From the NCBI GenBank assembly GCA_015485155.1, contig WFUF01000027.1:62001-126000 (forward strand): DNA of 64,000 nucleotides, read 5' to 3'. Shown one piece after another: positions 10,841-20,878 of the stretch (the first letter of the stretch is position 1; every line of letters starts with the position of its first letter). The translations under genes were made by a program, and so were the position numbers. The notes below the pieces were generated by a model, which was not told where the DNA came from, did not search any database, and worked only from the letters and a program-made list of their open reading frames with translations. Source of the stretch: Robiginitomaculum sp. Lineage in GTDB: Bacteria > Pseudomonadota > Alphaproteobacteria > Caulobacterales > Maricaulaceae.

Positions 10841-11044
10841 ATGTTCAAACTCTTCCTAAGTATCCTTGGCCCGGACGACGATTACGACCTGTCAATGGAT
10901 GCAGGCATCAAATATGGCTTTGATGAGTTTACTATTTGCGGATTCTTGTGGATTGATCCGAGGCCCAACAACATCACCGACCTGATGGAAGCCGCCTGTA
11001 ACGCTATCGAAGAAGTGTGGCTGGAGGAACCCGCAAAAGAGTAA
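10841..11044 (+). CDS. Hypothetical small acidic protein between the inverted repeats
   Basis: In-frame ATG gives MFKLFLSILGPDDDYDLSMDAGIKYGFDEFTICGFLWIDPRPNNITDLMEAACNAIEEVWLEEPAKE; no recognised family. A longer upstream start runs into repeat sequence. Confidence 0.4.
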   Translation: MFKLFLSILGPDDDYDLSMDAGIKYGFDEFTICGFLWIDPRPNNITDLMEAACNAIEEVWLEEPAKE

Positions 11045-11223
11045 TGCGCTAAATTCACCCGCTCTGCACAGCTTTGGTGCAACTTTAGAAGGCTTTAGAA
11101 AGGGTCTGTGGGCGATTTTGGCAAAAATACGCCCCATCACCGCTTGAATGGGTACCATGAGCGCCAGTGCGGCAAAATTTCAAGTGGGTTGAGTTTTGTC
11201 CGATTACCCATTATGTTTCATGG

Positions 11224-11297
11224 AAGAGGCGGGAAACTATTCCCGGTGGGAGCTGCGCAAATTAAAGCGTTCAGCCTCGGACCACCACCCGCCTCTT
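11224..11297. ncRNA. Candidate structured RNA element/hairpin of unknown family
   Basis: AAGAGGCGGG (11224-11233) is exactly complementary to CCCGCCTCTT (11288-11297); nested GGTGG/CCACC and GCTGCGC/GCG-TT-CAGC pairings. Confidence 0.4.
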
Positions 11298-11504
11298 TAT
11301 TCAAGACATGACTTCAACCTCATCGCCAATTACTTCCCCTCGCTATTCGGTCAAAATTGAACGCTACTTAATTTAGCCCTCATCATATCCCAAAAGGAGA
11401 GGCAGAAAACGTGCGCCTCGGGAAGGGATTGGACACAAACTTGTAAACCTTGTTCAGCGAAGGTTACTCTTAGGGTCAGCGCTAAGGGTCAGTGCCATTT
11501 TTCG

Positions 11505-11745
11505 CTGCCCCTTGGGTGATACTTGCACCACCCTGTAATCATACCAAAACAGCACTTGCTGGTAATAAAATGACCCTTAAATGACCCTTAGGTGTACTGG
11601 CTGACCCTTTAGGATCGGGGATAAGTGGTAAGGATGCCCGCCAACCTTAAGCCTGTTATAATGTAAGAGCTGGGGCAAAACCCCCGACAAATAAGCTCTT
11701 TGACAGGTAAATATTTTTCTCAAAACCAATAAAACAAAAGGGTTC
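11505..11745 (-). repeat. Right arm of the diverged inverted repeat pair
   Basis: Reverse complement aligns along its length with 10465-10700 (see left arm). Confidence 0.85.
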
Positions 11746-11934
11746 TGCCTGCTTGCACCGTGCCGGTAATTTTAACAGGTATTCGTATAAATACTCCCTG
11801 CTTCCGGCACTTATCCACCGAACAGAATAGGAAAAGTTTTTGCGGGCTATTTCACTATGACTTATATTTCTATCCTTGTTTTGATTGATCAAACCATTAT
11901 ATAAGCACTACCTAATATGCGCAGGAGAAATGCC

Positions 11935-12318
11935 ATGTCTTATTGTTTTTCTAAAACCGTATCCTACCCTTGGGCTGAGGCTTATGATCGCACTAATACC
12001 GCACTGGCCAATCATGGTTTTGGGGTGCTTACCACCATTGATGTGCAGGCCACGTTGAAGAAAAAAATTGACAAGGACATGCCCAGATACACCATTTTGG
12101 GCGCATGCAATCCGGTAATGGCTAATCAGGCAATCGAAGCTGAACCACGTATTGGAACCATGTTGCCATGCAATGTTATTTTGCGCGAGGTGGACGGGGG
12201 CATTGAAATCAGTGCTGTGGACCCCATGGCCTCAATGCAGGCGGTTGAAAATGAAACCCTTGGCGGCATTGCCGGTCAGGTGACTAAAATGCTGCAACAG
12301 GTCATGGACGAGATTTAA
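11935..12318 (+). CDS. DUF302 domain protein
   Basis: MSYCFSKTVSYPWAEAYDRTNTALANHGFGVLTTIDVQATLKKKI... with LGACNPVMANQAIEAEPRIGTMLPCNVILRE; AGGAGA upstream of ATG. Confidence 0.85.
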   Translation: MSYCFSKTVSYPWAEAYDRTNTALANHGFGVLTTIDVQATLKKKIDKDMPRYTILGACNPVMANQAIEAEPRIGTMLPCNVILREVDGGIEISAVDPMASMQAVENETLGGIAGQVTKMLQQVMDEI

Positions 12319-13379
12319 TCTGGTGCCAGGGCGGCACTGGCCTTTATTTGTGCAAACACCTGATCACCTGGTTTTAAGCCCAGTTCAACCACCGAGCGTT
12401 TGGTCAGACGTGCCATCAGCTTAAAATCACCGGCATCGAGTATTGCCAATACCTGTCCGGCGGGTTGTTTGCTGTCTCTTATTTCCAGCAGTTTTACTGC
12501 TATGGAATTTTGAATACTGGAACCTGATTGCTTTTGGCAACTAATGGACACATCATTGGCACGAATACGGATACGGGTTGTTGATCCCAAATGATCCGGT
12601 CTGGCAGAAGTGCTGATAAAATGCTGTCCAATTCGCAATCTGGCCAGTGCAAAACGACTGTCATATTCGGCAAATCTTGCATTTAAGACCACGCAGGCAT
12701 TTTCCTTTTGGGCAAAGGGCAAGTCCGGATGCATCAATAGCCGGTTTAACGATCCTTGTGCACGAACTGTACCTTGCTCCAGATACAGGCCAGAATCAGC
12801 CAGGCTGACAAGGCTGGCAAATTCATGAACCACCAGCAAAACCGGGATTTTTAGCTCTTGCAATAGTCCTTGCAGGTTTACGACAACTTTGGCCCTTGAT
12901 TCTTCGTCCAGTGCTGAAAACGGCTCATCAAGCAATAACAGCTCCGGATTGGCAAGCAGGCTGCGAGCCAGACAAACCCGCTGGCGTTCACCACCAGAAA
13001 GATGACTTGTTCGATGAGACAATAAATGCTCGATCCCCAGTGCAGCACATACTGCCCCTCTTGGCACGCCCCCGGCCCGCGCCCGGCGCTCGGCAAAGCC
13101 AAGATTTTGATCTACAGATAAATGGCTAAACAGACCGCCATCCTGGGTTACATAGCCAAACTTACGGGCCTCTGCCGGCACAAAAACTGTTTCATCCTGT
13201 AAAACCCGGTCTTTGAACTGCACACTTCCCTGTCCGCGAACAAATCCGGCAATCATCCGCAAAACCGTGGTTTTACCGGCACCAGAGGGACCTGTTATTG
13301 CGGTGATGCCGGTGTCGGGAAGATCGGTTTTTAGCCGTAAATCAAATCCGGATAGCCGGTGACAAATATCCAGCTTCAT
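12315..13379 (-). CDS. modC: Molybdate ABC transporter ATP-binding protein
   Basis: Walker A GPSGAGKTT, LSGGERQRVCLARSLL, LLLDEPFSALD, C-terminal TOBE-like region; followed by modB and modA. Confidence 0.93.
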   Translation of the reverse strand: MKLDICHRLSGFDLRLKTDLPDTGITAITGPSGAGKTTVLRMIAGFVRGQGSVQFKDRVLQDETVFVPAEARKFGYVTQDGGLFSHLSVDQNLGFAERRARAGGVPRGAVCAALGIEHLLSHRTSHLSGGERQRVCLARSLLANPELLLLDEPFSALDEESRAKVVVNLQGLLQELKIPVLLVVHEFASLVSLADSGLYLEQGTVRAQGSLNRLLMHPDLPFAQKENACVVLNARFAEYDSRFALARLRIGQHFISTSARPDHLGSTTRIRIRANDVSISCQKQSGSSIQNSIAVKLLEIRDSKQPAGQVLAILDAGDFKLMARLTKRSVVELGLKPGDQVFAQIKASAALAPD

Positions 13380-14026
13380 GATCGTCCACCCCGCAATGCC
13401 AAGGTGGAAACCAGCAGCATCGCAGCAAAAGAAAACAACACTAATGCCAACGATAGAATATGGGCTTGGGCATAATCTGCCTGTTCCACAGCATCAAAAA
13501 TCGCAATGGACAGCACACGGGTTTTATCTGGTATATTGCCTCCGACCATCAATACCACGCCAAATTCGCCCAAAGTATGAGCAAAACTGAGCATGGCGCC
13601 ACTAACAACGCCGGTTTTTGCCATAGGCAAGGCTAGGGTAATAAACCGCTGCCATGGGCCAAGACCAAGACTGGCCCCGGCTTCAAAAACAGAGGCCGGT
13701 ATGGCCTCAAAAGCACTTTGCGCCGGGCGCACCATAAATGGAAGGGAAAACAATACCGAACCGATGACCAGTCCGGGAAAGGAAAACACCAACCCCAAAG
13801 AGCCAAGCGGCCCGTTTGCCCCCAAAAGCAGCAGCAGATAAAACCCCAGCACTGTTGGTGGCAACACTAATGGCACCGCTACCAGGCTTTCCAGCAGTCC
13901 TCGTAAAACTCCGCGCATCTGTGATAAGGCAAATGCCAGCGGCACCCCTAACAGCAACAGGACAGCCGTAGTTACCGTAGCCAGTTGCAAGCTGGTTAAT
14001 ACTGGAGACAGCAGGTTGGCACTCAT
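13376..14026 (-). CDS. modB: Molybdate ABC transporter permease
   Basis: PLVLPPTVLGFYLLLLLG..., SFAHTLGEFGVVLMVGGNIPDKTRVLSIAIFD typical of ModB. Confidence 0.94.
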   Translation of the reverse strand: MSANLLSPVLTSLQLATVTTAVLLLLGVPLAFALSQMRGVLRGLLESLVAVPLVLPPTVLGFYLLLLLGANGPLGSLGLVFSFPGLVIGSVLFSLPFMVRPAQSAFEAIPASVFEAGASLGLGPWQRFITLALPMAKTGVVSGAMLSFAHTLGEFGVVLMVGGNIPDKTRVLSIAIFDAVEQADYAQAHILSLALVLFSFAAMLLVSTLALRGGRS

Positions 14027-14694
14027 GGTAATTCATAACCAAATTCAGCCAGATGCGGCCACAGGGCCTCACCAGCAAGGCTCCGGGCGAGGCAATCTGT
14101 TTGCGGATGGTCATTCAAGCGCAAAACCTGCAGCATGACTGCAAAATAACTATCTGGATCAATCACTTCGTAATCGTCTTTGGGTATTTTGGCACCCTTT
14201 AACAAGACCAGCGGCACATAACCAGCGCTGGCAGCCCCTGACTTTACAAACGAAAAAGCCTGCGAAGCACTGTTAGCGGTAACCAGCTCAATATCAGATT
14301 TTCCTATCACCTGCATTGCAGCCCTCCCAAATGGTGCTGTTGCGGGGTTGGCAATCGCAACCGGCCCGGCACGAGAGGCTTCAGGGCGCACCCACAGAGC
14401 CAAAGGTGATCGGGCAAAGGGTGGATCAATACTGGCAGCTTTGACCAATTTGCTTAACTCAATATCTGCGCTGATCAGCAAGTCAAATGGCGCTCCCTGA
14501 TTGGCTTGAGTTATCAAAGCTCCAGTTGAGGCTGAGCTTATGCTTATTGATGTTGCACACATTTGCTGCAATTCAGATCTGATGGCTTCAAGGGCCGGGC
14601 GGAAGCTGCTGGCGGTGGCAATCAATACCGGCCGGTCATGGGCAGGAGCGCAAGCCGCAAGCCAGCCAAACAGCAGTAAAAGCCCTGCTCTCAT
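14023..14694 (-). CDS. modA: Molybdate ABC transporter substrate-binding protein
   Basis: Signal peptide/lipobox-like start; ATASSFRPALEAI...ASTGALITQANQGAPFDLLISAD. Confidence 0.9.
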   Translation of the reverse strand: MRAGLLLLFGWLAACAPAHDRPVLIATASSFRPALEAIRSELQQMCATSISISSASTGALITQANQGAPFDLLISADIELSKLVKAASIDPPFARSPLALWVRPEASRAGPVAIANPATAPFGRAAMQVIGKSDIELVTANSASQAFSFVKSGAASAGYVPLVLLKGAKIPKDDYEVIDPDSYFAVMLQVLRLNDHPQTDCLARSLAGEALWPHLAEFGYELP

Positions 14695-15020
14695 TGGTTC
14701 TTCTTTGCCCTGTCACGTATGTCATGCATATCAATGGCCAGTGAAAATACCCCGCCTTCAAAATAACCGCCAATGCCGTTTTTCGTTGGCTTGGCCAATT
14801 CCTGTTCAACTGCATCTCGTGGAAAAACAAAACCAATACTGGCTGTATTTGCATCAAATTGCATATTGGCAATCTGCTCATCAACCAAAGTAATAACCCC
14901 GCGCAAGTCGCTGCCTGAAAGAGAAATGGTTTCGCTAAAACTTCCCTTGTCTACCAGCTCCTGCATTTGATCTACAGACAGCCTGACTGCCACATGACCT
15001 GATGCAAACTTTATCTTCAT
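14691..15020 (-). CDS. Hypothetical 109-aa protein within the molybdenum operon (possibly DUF7009-like)
   Basis: MKIKFASGHVAVRLSVDQMQELVDKGSFSETISL...; overlaps mobA and modA by 4 nt. Confidence 0.7.
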   Translation of the reverse strand: MKIKFASGHVAVRLSVDQMQELVDKGSFSETISLSGSDLRGVITLVDEQIANMQFDANTASIGFVFPRDAVEQELAKPTKNGIGGYFEGGVFSLAIDMHDIRDRAKKNQ

Positions 15021-15562
15021 AACTTCCCCCCCATGGCTTCAAATTGCTCAGGTGTATTACAATTTGCAAACATGGCCTCACTGCCCTCTGGCGGAGATAT
15101 TGACATAAATTTCAGTGCCTTAAACATTGCAAATATCGAACGATCCGCAGTCTCAGATTGCAATGTGCTCTGCAAATAGTCTTGCACACTTTCACTTACC
15201 CTAAAACAAAATGGCAATGGGTTCCCTTGAAAATAAACTCCATTATGGCCATGAACATGCCCAATCAGTTTTTGCAATAAGCTGGCGGTTATATTTGGCA
15301 TATCTACCGGGATCACCAGCAAAAAAGCACCATTTGCGAGCCTCTTTGCAGCAGCATCAACACCAGACAATGGCCCCGCAGACTTAAAACGATCTGGCAA
15401 ATCATTGGGGCCGCTGATTAAGACTGGATCACAACCTGCCTGCAAAAGTTGAAGTCTTGCCCTATCAAGCAATTGCTCATTATCTAACATCAAAGTGGCC
15501 TTATCCTGGCCCATGCGCAGGGATTTACCACCTGCCAATACCAATCCGGTTACCTTAGTCAT
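15017..15562 (-). CDS. mobA: Molybdenum cofactor guanylyltransferase
   Basis: VTGLVLAGGKSLRMGQDKATL, GPLSGVDAA, VIPVDMPNI. Confidence 0.9.
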   Translation of the reverse strand: MTKVTGLVLAGGKSLRMGQDKATLMLDNEQLLDRARLQLLQAGCDPVLISGPNDLPDRFKSAGPLSGVDAAAKRLANGAFLLVIPVDMPNITASLLQKLIGHVHGHNGVYFQGNPLPFCFRVSESVQDYLQSTLQSETADRSIFAMFKALKFMSISPPEGSEAMFANCNTPEQFEAMGGKL

Positions 15563-16004
15563 GACCGCACAGGGCATGGCCCTTCACCCAGTCACTATCA
15601 CCATCCATGTAATGTTCCTGCTTCCAGATAGGTGAGCGGGTTTTGATCTCTTCAATAAGATACCGGCAGGCGGCAAAGGCCTCAGCACGGTGTGGAGATC
15701 CGGCAGCCAGAACAATACTGATATCACCCACCTGTAGCCGTCCTTTGGCATGGGCTACATAAAGCCGCAAATCATCACCCCATTTTTGCTGGGCCTCACT
15801 GCATATTTCAGCAAAGCCCTGCTCGGCCAATGGCGCAAATACGTCATAGGAAACAGCACGAACCTTGCGTCCCTGATTAAGGTTGCGAACCACACCAACA
15901 AACAAGCTACCAGCACCATTTCCCGCTGCATCGACAAAACTTAAAGCTTCGGCTGCATCAAGGGGATTGCTATCAAACTCTCTTACCTCAACATGAGTAT
16001 TCAT
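15555..16004 (-). CDS. moaE: Molybdopterin synthase catalytic subunit
   Basis: GAGSLFVGVVRNLNQGRKVRAVSYDVF..., HAKGRLQVGDISIVLAAGSPHRAEAFAACRYLIEEIKTRSPIWKQE. Confidence 0.95.
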   Translation of the reverse strand: MNTHVEVREFDSNPLDAAEALSFVDAAGNGAGSLFVGVVRNLNQGRKVRAVSYDVFAPLAEQGFAEICSEAQQKWGDDLRLYVAHAKGRLQVGDISIVLAAGSPHRAEAFAACRYLIEEIKTRSPIWKQEHYMDGDSDWVKGHALCGHD

Positions 16005-16006
16005 TG

Positions 16007-16252
16007 CTAACCACCTGATACTGGGGGAAGTATTGCCAAAACTTCACCTGAAGAACAAATTGCGTCTTCGCCAAGCACTGAGCTTTGGCTGGCAAATTTA
16101 CTCACGGCTAACAGATCAGACAAGTCTGCGTTTTGGGCATATTGCAGCATGGAGTCACGCAAATCAGATACTGAACCTCCTTCCCTAACCTTTACTTCTA
16201 TTTGGTCACCAAGCACCCTGAAGGCACCAAACATTTGCACTTTTACAATCAC
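16007..16252 (-). CDS. moaD: Molybdopterin synthase sulfur carrier subunit
   Basis: 81 aa ubiquitin-like protein ending in VLAILPPVSGG (C-terminal GG). Confidence 0.93.
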   Translation of the reverse strand: MIVKVQMFGAFRVLGDQIEVKVREGGSVSDLRDSMLQYAQNADLSDLLAVSKFASQSSVLGEDAICSSGEVLAILPPVSGG

Positions 16253-17478
16253 AACACACCTCCATAAAATCTGTGGAACCTGACCAGATCACCAGCACGC
16301 AATACAGCTTTATCCTCAGGCAATTCTGCCCAGCAATTAGCCTGCAACAATGGGGCAATACGAAATGATTGCTGACCCTTTAGGACCTCAATATGGTTTT
16401 GATTGTCTTTTGTACTTATCACAGCCTTGGCAAACAGACAGAACCCAGCGCGCTTGGTAAAGTCTGAAACCAGTCGTGCCATTTCCCTTGCCGGTTCAGC
16501 CTGTGCCAATATCTGCCTTAGGGCAGGTTTTACAAAAAAATCAAAACCAACGGCTGCTGATACCGGATTGCCGGGAAGGCCAAAAAACAGACCACCACCG
16601 GGCAGAACAGCAAATAATACTGGCTTGCCGGGGCGTATTTTGCATTTGTGAAAAATGATATCAGCGCCAATGGCGCGCAGGGCATCGGGCACAAAATCCC
16701 TGTCACCCATTGATACTGCGCCGGTAGAAATGACCAATTGCGCGCCATCATCCAAAGCACGCTCTAACAAGCGCAAGAAACCGTCCCTGTCATCGGGGTG
16801 GCCCTTTATTTGTGTGCTTTGTACCGGCCAGTTTTGCAAGGCTGCTGCCAGATATGGCTGGTTGGAATTTCTAATCTGTCCCGGCTGTAAGGACACGCTG
16901 GCATCATCAACCAATTCAGCACCGGTACTGATCAGGCTGATTTTTGGTTTTGCCAAGACATCAGCCTGTAAAATACCCAAAGCCGCCAGCATCATGATAT
17001 GTTCCGCACCAATAAACTGACCGGCAGCAAATACTGCATCGCCCTTGCATACATCCTGACCGGCGCGGCGTATATTTTGATCTGCCACAACCGGCCCCTG
17101 CAATGTGATATGGGCGGGAAGCCCATCAGACCCGGCCTGAATTTGCACATTTTCCACCGGAATCACTGTTTCACAATCTGCAGGAACTGGCGCGCCGGTC
17201 ATGATCTGAACGGCGCCTTCGCCTACTTTCAGGTGCGATACATCACCAGCGCCAATATTACCCATAACCGGCAGGCAAATCTGCCCGCTGCCGGCATTAG
17301 CTTTCATGGCAAAGCCATCCATTGCAGAATTATCAAAGCCTGGCAGGTTAGCGGCAGAGACTATTGTTCTGGCCAATACCCGCCCGGATAAATCCTCCAC
17401 AGCACATACTTCGCTGCTCAATTGGAAGTCTGCAACAGCCTGCTTAATAAGCTGCAGGCTCTTCTCATAGGAGATCAT
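16249..17478 (-). CDS. moeA: Molybdopterin molybdotransferase
   Basis: [60 protein letters not shown]. Confidence 0.95.
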   Translation of the reverse strand: MISYEKSLQLIKQAVADFQLSSEVCAVEDLSGRVLARTIVSAANLPGFDNSAMDGFAMKANAGSGQICLPVMGNIGAGDVSHLKVGEGAVQIMTGAPVPADCETVIPVENVQIQAGSDGLPAHITLQGPVVADQNIRRAGQDVCKGDAVFAAGQFIGAEHIMMLAALGILQADVLAKPKISLISTGAELVDDASVSLQPGQIRNSNQPYLAAALQNWPVQSTQIKGHPDDRDGFLRLLERALDDGAQLVISTGAVSMGDRDFVPDALRAIGADIIFHKCKIRPGKPVLFAVLPGGGLFFGLPGNPVSAAVGFDFFVKPALRQILAQAEPAREMARLVSDFTKRAGFCLFAKAVISTKDNQNHIEVLKGQQSFRIAPLLQANCWAELPEDKAVLRAGDLVRFHRFYGGVL

Positions 17479-18515
17479 TGTGCTCCTCCACCCAAATGGG
17501 ACTTGCCACTGGCAAGGCGAACAGCATGGCCAATAAAGGGAGACAAAATCTGCAAGCACTCGCCAATGGCTTTGGGAGAGCCTGGCAGAGATATAATCAG
17601 GGTTTTATTGCACACTCCGGCGATGGATCGGCTAAGCCAGGCAGTGGGGATAGTTCTTGCACTGGCACTGCGCAGCACTTCACCAAATCCGGGTGCCGGT
17701 TTTTCAATTATCGCAGATATGGCCTCAGGTGTAACATCGCGCTCAGTCAGCCCGGTGCCGCCCGTAGTCATGATGAGCTCCACCGCGTCACCTGCACACA
17801 ATTTTTTCAAAACTTCTTGCAGCATGTCCTGATCATCGGCCAGCACATCCCTCATAACCACACTGGCACCCATTTCCTGTAATGCTTCGCTCAAGGCCGG
17901 GCCAGACAAATCCCTGTAAGTTCCATCAGACGCCCGATCAGATAGGGTAATTACTGCGCAATTTACACCTTTTAGTGGTTTTGCCGCCGGACTTTTGGCA
18001 AATTCAGACACCTCTTTGGGCAAACCCTCAGGGCGAACCCATCGGCCCTTTTTGCCACCTTCTTTTAGCAGCAGGGAAACATCTGAAATAGTTAAGGCAG
18101 GCTCCACCGGCTTGGTAAGATCATAAAGGGTAAGCAGACTGGCATTTACTGCCGCCAAAGCTTCCATCTCCACTCCGGTCTTGTCAAAACAGGCCACCAG
18201 CGCATAAACCGCCACCGAATGGGTTTCAGGCTCCAGCACCAGCCGGATTGCAATATGCTCCAATGGCAAGGGGTGACAAAGCGGAATTAGATCGGCGGTT
18301 TTTTTGGCACCATTGATACCAGCTATTTCCGCAATTTTTAACACATCACCCTTGGGCAGTGTTCCGGCGGCGATATGTGCAAATGCGCGTTCTTTTACAA
18401 AAATCCGCCCCATGGCCAACGCCCGGCGTTTGCTGGCTGTTTTAGCGCCGACATCGGCCATGTGAAAGGCAGATCTTCCAAACAATGTACTCAACTTATC
18501 CTCCAATATCGGCAA
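17475..18515 (-). CDS. Bifunctional MoaC (cyclic pyranopterin monophosphate synthase)-MoaB/MogA fusion
   Basis: N-terminal Moa[41 protein letters not shown]-terminal MoaB/Mog[49 protein letters not shown]. Confidence 0.95.
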   Translation of the reverse strand: MPILEDKLSTLFGRSAFHMADVGAKTASKRRALAMGRIFVKERAFAHIAAGTLPKGDVLKIAEIAGINGAKKTADLIPLCHPLPLEHIAIRLVLEPETHSVAVYALVACFDKTGVEMEALAAVNASLLTLYDLTKPVEPALTISDVSLLLKEGGKKGRWVRPEGLPKEVSEFAKSPAAKPLKGVNCAVITLSDRASDGTYRDLSGPALSEALQEMGASVVMRDVLADDQDMLQEVLKKLCAGDAVELIMTTGGTGLTERDVTPEAISAIIEKPAPGFGEVLRSASARTIPTAWLSRSIAGVCNKTLIISLPGSPKAIGECLQILSPFIGHAVRLASGKSHLGGGAQ

Positions 18516-19467
18516 GTTTTTGTGTACTGCCGCTAAAGCCTTCGTGCAAAAAATGCGAAACCTTTTTGTAACCTAAACTTTGGCGCACAAAGGCCTGCAA
18601 AGCGGGGATCTGGGAATCACATTGTAATAAATGACGCATGGATATCCCGTTCTCCGAGAACAGGCACAAATGCAAATTGCCGCGCGCTGATACCCGCAAA
18701 CGATTACAACTGGTGCAAAAATCCTTTGAGTATGGGGCAATCAGGCCAATGCGCCCGGTAAATTCTCCATGCACATATTCCTGTGCAGGCCCGGCGCCGG
18801 CTTCACGGCTTTTTTGCACCCAGCCCAAAGCCTGCAATTGATCAGAAATTTTGCTGGCCGCAAGGTGATAACGCTTAAAATATTCGGCATTATCACCAGT
18901 GCGCATCAATTCAATAAAGCGGACGCTTATCGGGCGGCTTTTGATAAAATCAAGAAACAAATCTAAATCCTGATCGTTTACCCCTTTAAGCAGAACCGCA
19001 TTGACTTTAACCGACTTGTATCCTGCTGCCAGACACGCCTCGACACCATTCATTACTTCGGCCAGGCGATCATGGCCGGTTAACTGGTGAAAGGTGCTGG
19101 CATCAAGACTATCAATGGAAATATTGATCGCATCCAGACCAGCATCACGCCAGATTTGAGCCTTTTGCTCCAGCTTGTACCCATTGGTGGTGGTGGCCAG
19201 AGTTTTTACTCCATTTACCGACTTTAGCACCTGAATGATTTTTAGAAAATCCCGGCGCAAGCTCGGCTCGCCACCTGTTATGCGAATTTTCCACATGCCA
19301 AGGGCTGCAAAAGCAGTGGCAAGGCGACGAATTTCGTCAAGACTTAAAAACCCAGGCCCGGGTTTTTTGACAAAGCCATCAGGAAGGCAATAGGAACAGG
19401 AAAAATTGCAAACGTCTGTCACCGACAAACGCAAATAACTAAAGTCACGGCCATAGGCATCGCGCAT
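18496..19467 (-). CDS. moaA: GTP 3',8-cyclase (radical SAM)
   Basis: DAYGRDFSYLRLSVTDVCNFSCSYCLPDG, RITGGEPSLRRDF, C-terminal CTSCNRLRVSARGNLHLCLF. Confidence 0.95.
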   Translation of the reverse strand: MRDAYGRDFSYLRLSVTDVCNFSCSYCLPDGFVKKPGPGFLSLDEIRRLATAFAALGMWKIRITGGEPSLRRDFLKIIQVLKSVNGVKTLATTTNGYKLEQKAQIWRDAGLDAINISIDSLDASTFHQLTGHDRLAEVMNGVEACLAAGYKSVKVNAVLLKGVNDQDLDLFLDFIKSRPISVRFIELMRTGDNAEYFKRYHLAASKISDQLQALGWVQKSREAGAGPAQEYVHGEFTGRIGLIAPYSKDFCTSCNRLRVSARGNLHLCLFSENGISMRHLLQCDSQIPALQAFVRQSLGYKKVSHFLHEGFSGSTQKLADIGG

Positions 19468-19717
19468 ATCACTTTCCTTTCCAATTGCGGGAGGCATTGG
19501 TGTTTCCACAAACAATACCCGGCAGCTAACATTAGCTACTGTCCTGTAATCCATGCCCACATGAGCGAAGGTTTACAGGCTTCGGAAGTAATGAGATCAA
19601 GGTTAGCCTGCCAAATCACACAGAGCAATAAAAACCGCCGCGACATTTTGAAACACAAGGCTCATCACCCTGTGTCACCACTGGCTAAATTTGAGATTTA
19701 GAAGAATTTGCAAAGAA

Positions 19718-20857
19718 TCACAGGTCTTTTTCAAACACTTTGTATTTTTTATACACTTTACCGCCAACACGTTCTATCAGGCGACGAACCGGCATATTGT
19801 CCTCCAAAATCCAGCCCATTTCCACCTGTTCCAGCGGTGAAGACTTAATATAGCTTTCGATGGAATAGATCATTCTAAATGGCAGAAACTTTCCTAACAT
19901 GCCATTGTCATATTTCTTGCGAACCCCCATAAGCATAACCCGGGCAGATTTAGGACCACGCACCTTAAGTCGCCATAATAATTTCAGCCAGCCAAAGGGC
20001 AGCAATCTACCATTTAGATCAGCAATCATCTCATTCACATCAGGCACACAGACCAAAAAACCTGCGACATCACCATCCACTTCGGCAAAGCAGGCCAGAT
20101 TTGGGTCAATTATCGGTCGCAGTTCAGCAGCCATATGTGCTATCTCAGGCTCCGTCATTGGCACAAAACCCCAGTTGGTGTGCCACCCTTCGTTAAATAT
20201 CGAGACTATTAACTCGATTTCCTGATCATAACGCTTCATATCCAGCTTGCGCAAACGCACCTTGTCTCCGGAATCCCGTTCCGCCAGCTTGCGTAAAGTA
20301 TCAGGAAACAGGGTATTTGCATCACGGATATAGGCTAGCATGTTGGTTGCTGTCTTATAGCCATTATCCAATATCAGAGCTTGTAAATATTCTAGATCAT
20401 GGGGCATCAGCATCATTGAAGGGGTATCAAAACCCTCGACCATAAGGCCAACTTCCTGATTGATGGACAGATTCATTGGCCCCTGCACCCTTGTCATACC
20501 TTTTTTGCGCAACCAATCCTCGGCTGTTTGCAATAAGAGATTTGCAATTTCAGGATCATTTTCACAGGCCAACATGCCAAAATGACCATTCTTTTCGCCC
20601 TGGGTTTTAATTGCCAACTGATCAATTTGTGCAGAAATGCGGCCCACAAATCGACCCTGCCTTTTCACCAGCCAGAATCTGGCTTCGGCATGGTCAAAAT
20701 ACGGATTCTTTTTCACATCGAGCAGAGCACGCCGTTCCATATGTAACGGCGCTATCCAGTTTGGATCATTTTTGTGCAAACGCTCCGGCAACTTAATAAA
20801 TTCATCAAGAAGCTTTGCTGACGTAACGAGGATCAATTGCAGATCTGTTTTGCTCAT
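19718..20857 (-). CDS. GNAT-fold acyltransferase-like protein, candidate bacterial ceramide synthase
   Basis: MSKTDLQLILVTSAKLLDEFIKLPERLHKNDPNWIAPLHMERRALLD..., QGPMNLSINQEVGLMVEGFDTPSMMLMPH; directly downstream of serine palmitoyltransferase. Confidence 0.7.
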   Translation of the reverse strand: MSKTDLQLILVTSAKLLDEFIKLPERLHKNDPNWIAPLHMERRALLDVKKNPYFDHAEARFWLVKRQGRFVGRISAQIDQLAIKTQGEKNGHFGMLACENDPEIANLLLQTAEDWLRKKGMTRVQGPMNLSINQEVGLMVEGFDTPSMMLMPHDLEYLQALILDNGYKTATNMLAYIRDANTLFPDTLRKLAERDSGDKVRLRKLDMKRYDQEIELIVSIFNEGWHTNWGFVPMTEPEIAHMAAELRPIIDPNLACFAEVDGDVAGFLVCVPDVNEMIADLNGRLLPFGWLKLLWRLKVRGPKSARVMLMGVRKKYDNGMLGKFLPFRMIYSIESYIKSSPLEQVEMGWILEDNMPVRRLIERVGGKVYKKYKVFEKDL

Positions 20858-20878
20858 CAGATTATTGCACCAGGCCAA

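Noticed and set aside
10465-11745. Insertion sequence bounded by the inverted repeats
   Set aside because: No transposase ORF, arms far longer and more diverged than IS terminal repeats, no target-site duplication identified.
10465-11820. Replication origin suggested by near-DnaA boxes (TTATCCCCA at 10581, CGGGGATAA at 11616, TTATCCACC at 11811)
   Set aside because: All are one or more mismatches from TTATCCACA, there is no obvious AT-rich unwinding region or origin gene context; insufficient.
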